From NCBI RefSeq assembly GCF_011046735.1, contig NZ_CP049258.1, forward strand, positions 558,001 to 622,000: a stretch of DNA of 64,000 nucleotides, written 5' to 3'. The position numbers and the translations under genes were made by a program. Origin of the DNA: Nordella sp. HKS 07 (GTDB lineage: Bacteria; Pseudomonadota; Alphaproteobacteria; Rhizobiales; Aestuariivirgaceae). The notes beneath the pieces are model-generated. The model did not search any database, had not been told where the DNA came from, and saw only the letters and a program-made list of their open reading frames with translations. Below, in pieces: positions 62,764 through 64,000 of the stretch. Every line of letters starts with the position of its first letter. Within the stretch, counting starts at the first letter, position 1.

Positions 62764-62991
62764 TCAAAATAACCGCCGCTCTTTACGCATCTCGTCCCGG
62801 CGTTGTTGATCATGGCCATCTTCATTTTGCAAGTGCTCGAAACGGTTCCCGAGGTCGAGTTGGTCAAGCGATGAGAAGCAAATGCGTCCGGCAAGGGACG
62901 TTACAGGCGGCAAGACGAGCTGGTTAGATCCTTCGTAGGACGGCCGGGAACGTCTGAGCCCAAGGACAATTTCGTCAGATCGGTTGTTCAT
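62764..62991 (-). CDS. Hypothetical protein coupled to a B12-binding regulator
   Basis: 75 aa. The ATG overlaps the stop of the upstream regulator (ATGA). It reads MNNRSDEIVLGLRRSRPSYE, GSNQLVLPPVTSLAGRICFS then a Glu/Arg/Asp-rich end (NEDGHDQQRRDEMRKERRLF). I do not recognise it. The coupling is the main support; composition is mediocre. Confidence 0.4.
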   Translation of the reverse strand: MNNRSDEIVLGLRRSRPSYEGSNQLVLPPVTSLAGRICFSSLDQLDLGNRFEHLQNEDGHDQQRRDEMRKERRLF

Positions 62992-63803
62992 AATGCATGA
63001 AATCTTGCGCCTTGCTTGCTGACGCGCTCAATCACGACCCGAAGCTCCTCGAAGGACGTCACAAGAAATACGTTGCGCCTCGCTACCCAAGGGGCACCGC
63101 CAGCGAGCACAAGCTTGGCGCGCGCTGCGGTCGCTGCGGCTTGTAGCGCGTCTCCATTCGAGACGGCCCTTTGGCGCGTTAAGATCGCGGAGGCCGATAC
63201 GATGAGCAATTTGGGCTTCAGTTTCTGAAGCAACGAAGGTATTTCCTCCATCGGCGGACCCTCGCCTATAAGCAACACGCGCCAGCCGGCCTCGGCAAGT
63301 ACGAGTTCGGCCAGCGACAGGCCGAGAATGTGTCGCTCGCCTTCCAGGGAGCACAGAACCGCCCGCGGCGCCCGGTCATCGCGAGTAATGTCGCTGGCGC
63401 AGCTAGCGGTCGCGCGGCGCAACGTTTCGCTCGCGATGTGTTCCTCGAAGACTAAGCAGTTGCCGGCCTCCCACCGCCGCCCGAGCTCGACCACCGCCGA
63501 CGCCAACTCATCGGCCACCTGTGCCCAGCTACCGCAGCGCTGGCGGGAGGTCAGCAGCATGGACTTTAGCTGGTGGAAATCCCCGGCCAGGAGAATGTCG
63601 AGCCATAACGACAGCGGCTTTGCAATTTCTGGCGAGAGGGTTGAGGAAATAAGCCGCCGAACTTCGGCCAGGTGAATGCGCCGATGGCCTCCAGGCGTCC
63701 GTTCGGCGTGTAGGAGACCGCTGTCGACCCAACGTTGGATGGTCGCCGGCGCTACACCAAGCCGGCGCGCCGCCTCACCAGTCGCGACGATTTCTCGTTT
63801 CAT
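62988..63803 (-). CDS. MerR-type HTH regulator with B12-binding domain
   Basis: About 271 aa. N-terminal MerR/HTH: VATGEAARRLGVAPATIQRW, VDSGLLHAERTPGGHRRIHL. A helical cap (about 75-165) leads to a B12-binding Rossmann domain: GERHILGLSLAELVLAEAGW matches DxHxxG but with Glu for Asp, followed by LIVSASAILT and KLVLAGGAPW. This is the layout of light- or cobalamin-sensing regulators such as CarH and AerR relatives. The ATG at 63803 was chosen over 63845. Confidence 0.88.
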   Translation of the reverse strand: MKREIVATGEAARRLGVAPATIQRWVDSGLLHAERTPGGHRRIHLAEVRRLISSTLSPEIAKPLSLWLDILLAGDFHQLKSMLLTSRQRCGSWAQVADELASAVVELGRRWEAGNCLVFEEHIASETLRRATASCASDITRDDRAPRAVLCSLEGERHILGLSLAELVLAEAGWRVLLIGEGPPMEEIPSLLQKLKPKLLIVSASAILTRQRAVSNGDALQAAATAARAKLVLAGGAPWVARRNVFLVTSFEELRVVIERVSKQGARFHAL

Positions 63804-64000
63804 TGAACCCTGTCTTCGGAGCTCTTGTATTGCTATATGCGGCAATTCTGCAAGAGGAATCCGGCTCTGCTAGTGAATTGAGCGATTTTTATGTCATAGA
63901 ATCGCCCAAATCATATCCAATTGTCCGAGCCCAGTGCAACCTTCGGACCATGAGCCGGTCACTTGAATGCATGACCGTGACGTTTCGGGCCAACTGATCG
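63804..64000. other. Upstream region of the B12-binding regulator
   Basis: About 197 bp to the window edge. No gene can be closed here. It includes the promoter of the minus-strand regulator; an AT-rich patch near 63885-63925 may be part of it. Confidence 0.3.

Overview
The window is GC-rich and reads as an alphaproteobacterium of the Hyphomicrobiales (Rhizobiales) type. Supporting signs are four copies of a palindromic intergenic repeat common in rhizobia, a Usg-family gene, small hypothetical proteins typical of rhizobia, aspartate 4-decarboxylase with AspT antiporters, and ROSE-type leaders on small heat-shock genes. No rRNA or complete tRNA gene was found. I assign no species.

Layout. 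1-2870: polar amino-acid ABC importer on the minus strand (two permeases, the first cut by the window edge, ATPase, binding protein). 3104-10158: minus-strand operon of a trimethylamine-dehydrogenase-like flavoenzyme, an SDR and a complete polyamine-type ABC importer. 10336-15212: sugar-oxidation genes (SMP-30 lactonase, FAH-family hydratase, galactose/arabinose 1-dehydrogenase), interrupted by debris: an IS transposase fragment abutting a broken second copy of the lactonase 3' half, plus degraded reading frames. 15362-18232: envelope proteins. 18436-22242: aromatic-ring module (frameshifted LysR, VOC ring-cleaving dioxygenase, alpha/beta hydrolase, maleylacetate reductase) with a fossil AraC tail. 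22346-26431: secreted protein, two TPM-domain proteins with LemA, and a cyclopropane synthase. 26560-34930: decarboxylation/antiport cluster (two AspT-type antiporters, an Orn/Lys/Arg decarboxylase, AspD). 34955-38361: C39-like peptidase with a coupled partner, a broken SGNH hydrolase and a small secreted protein.

39.3-49.5 kb is an integration hotspot: a broken tyrosine integrase, a tRNA-Glu-like 3' end, an intact tyrosine integrase followed by a tightly overlapping SF2-helicase operon with an iteron-like repeat cluster, another tRNA 3' end, a serine-recombinase/DUF2924/DUF3489 cassette and a third integrase fragment. 49.7-55.6 kb is a heat-shock block: groESL, three Hsp20 genes, a Usg-family gene and a debranching-enzyme remnant, with shared RpoH-like promoter patterns and two ROSE-like RNA thermometers. 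56.1-64.0 kb holds small hypothetical genes, TspO, a fasciclin protein, an XRE-cupin regulator, two receiver-domain proteins and a MerR/B12-binding regulator.

Several genes carry single-base deletions that restore the family sequence when corrected (near 7934, 18922, 46125, 47164, 52187 and 59552). Some lie in homopolymers, so sequencing error must be weighed against real decay. The best candidates for something undescribed are the helicase operon with its alternating repeats (41256-44934), the paired-AspT decarboxylation cluster, and the C39-like peptidase with its translationally coupled partner.
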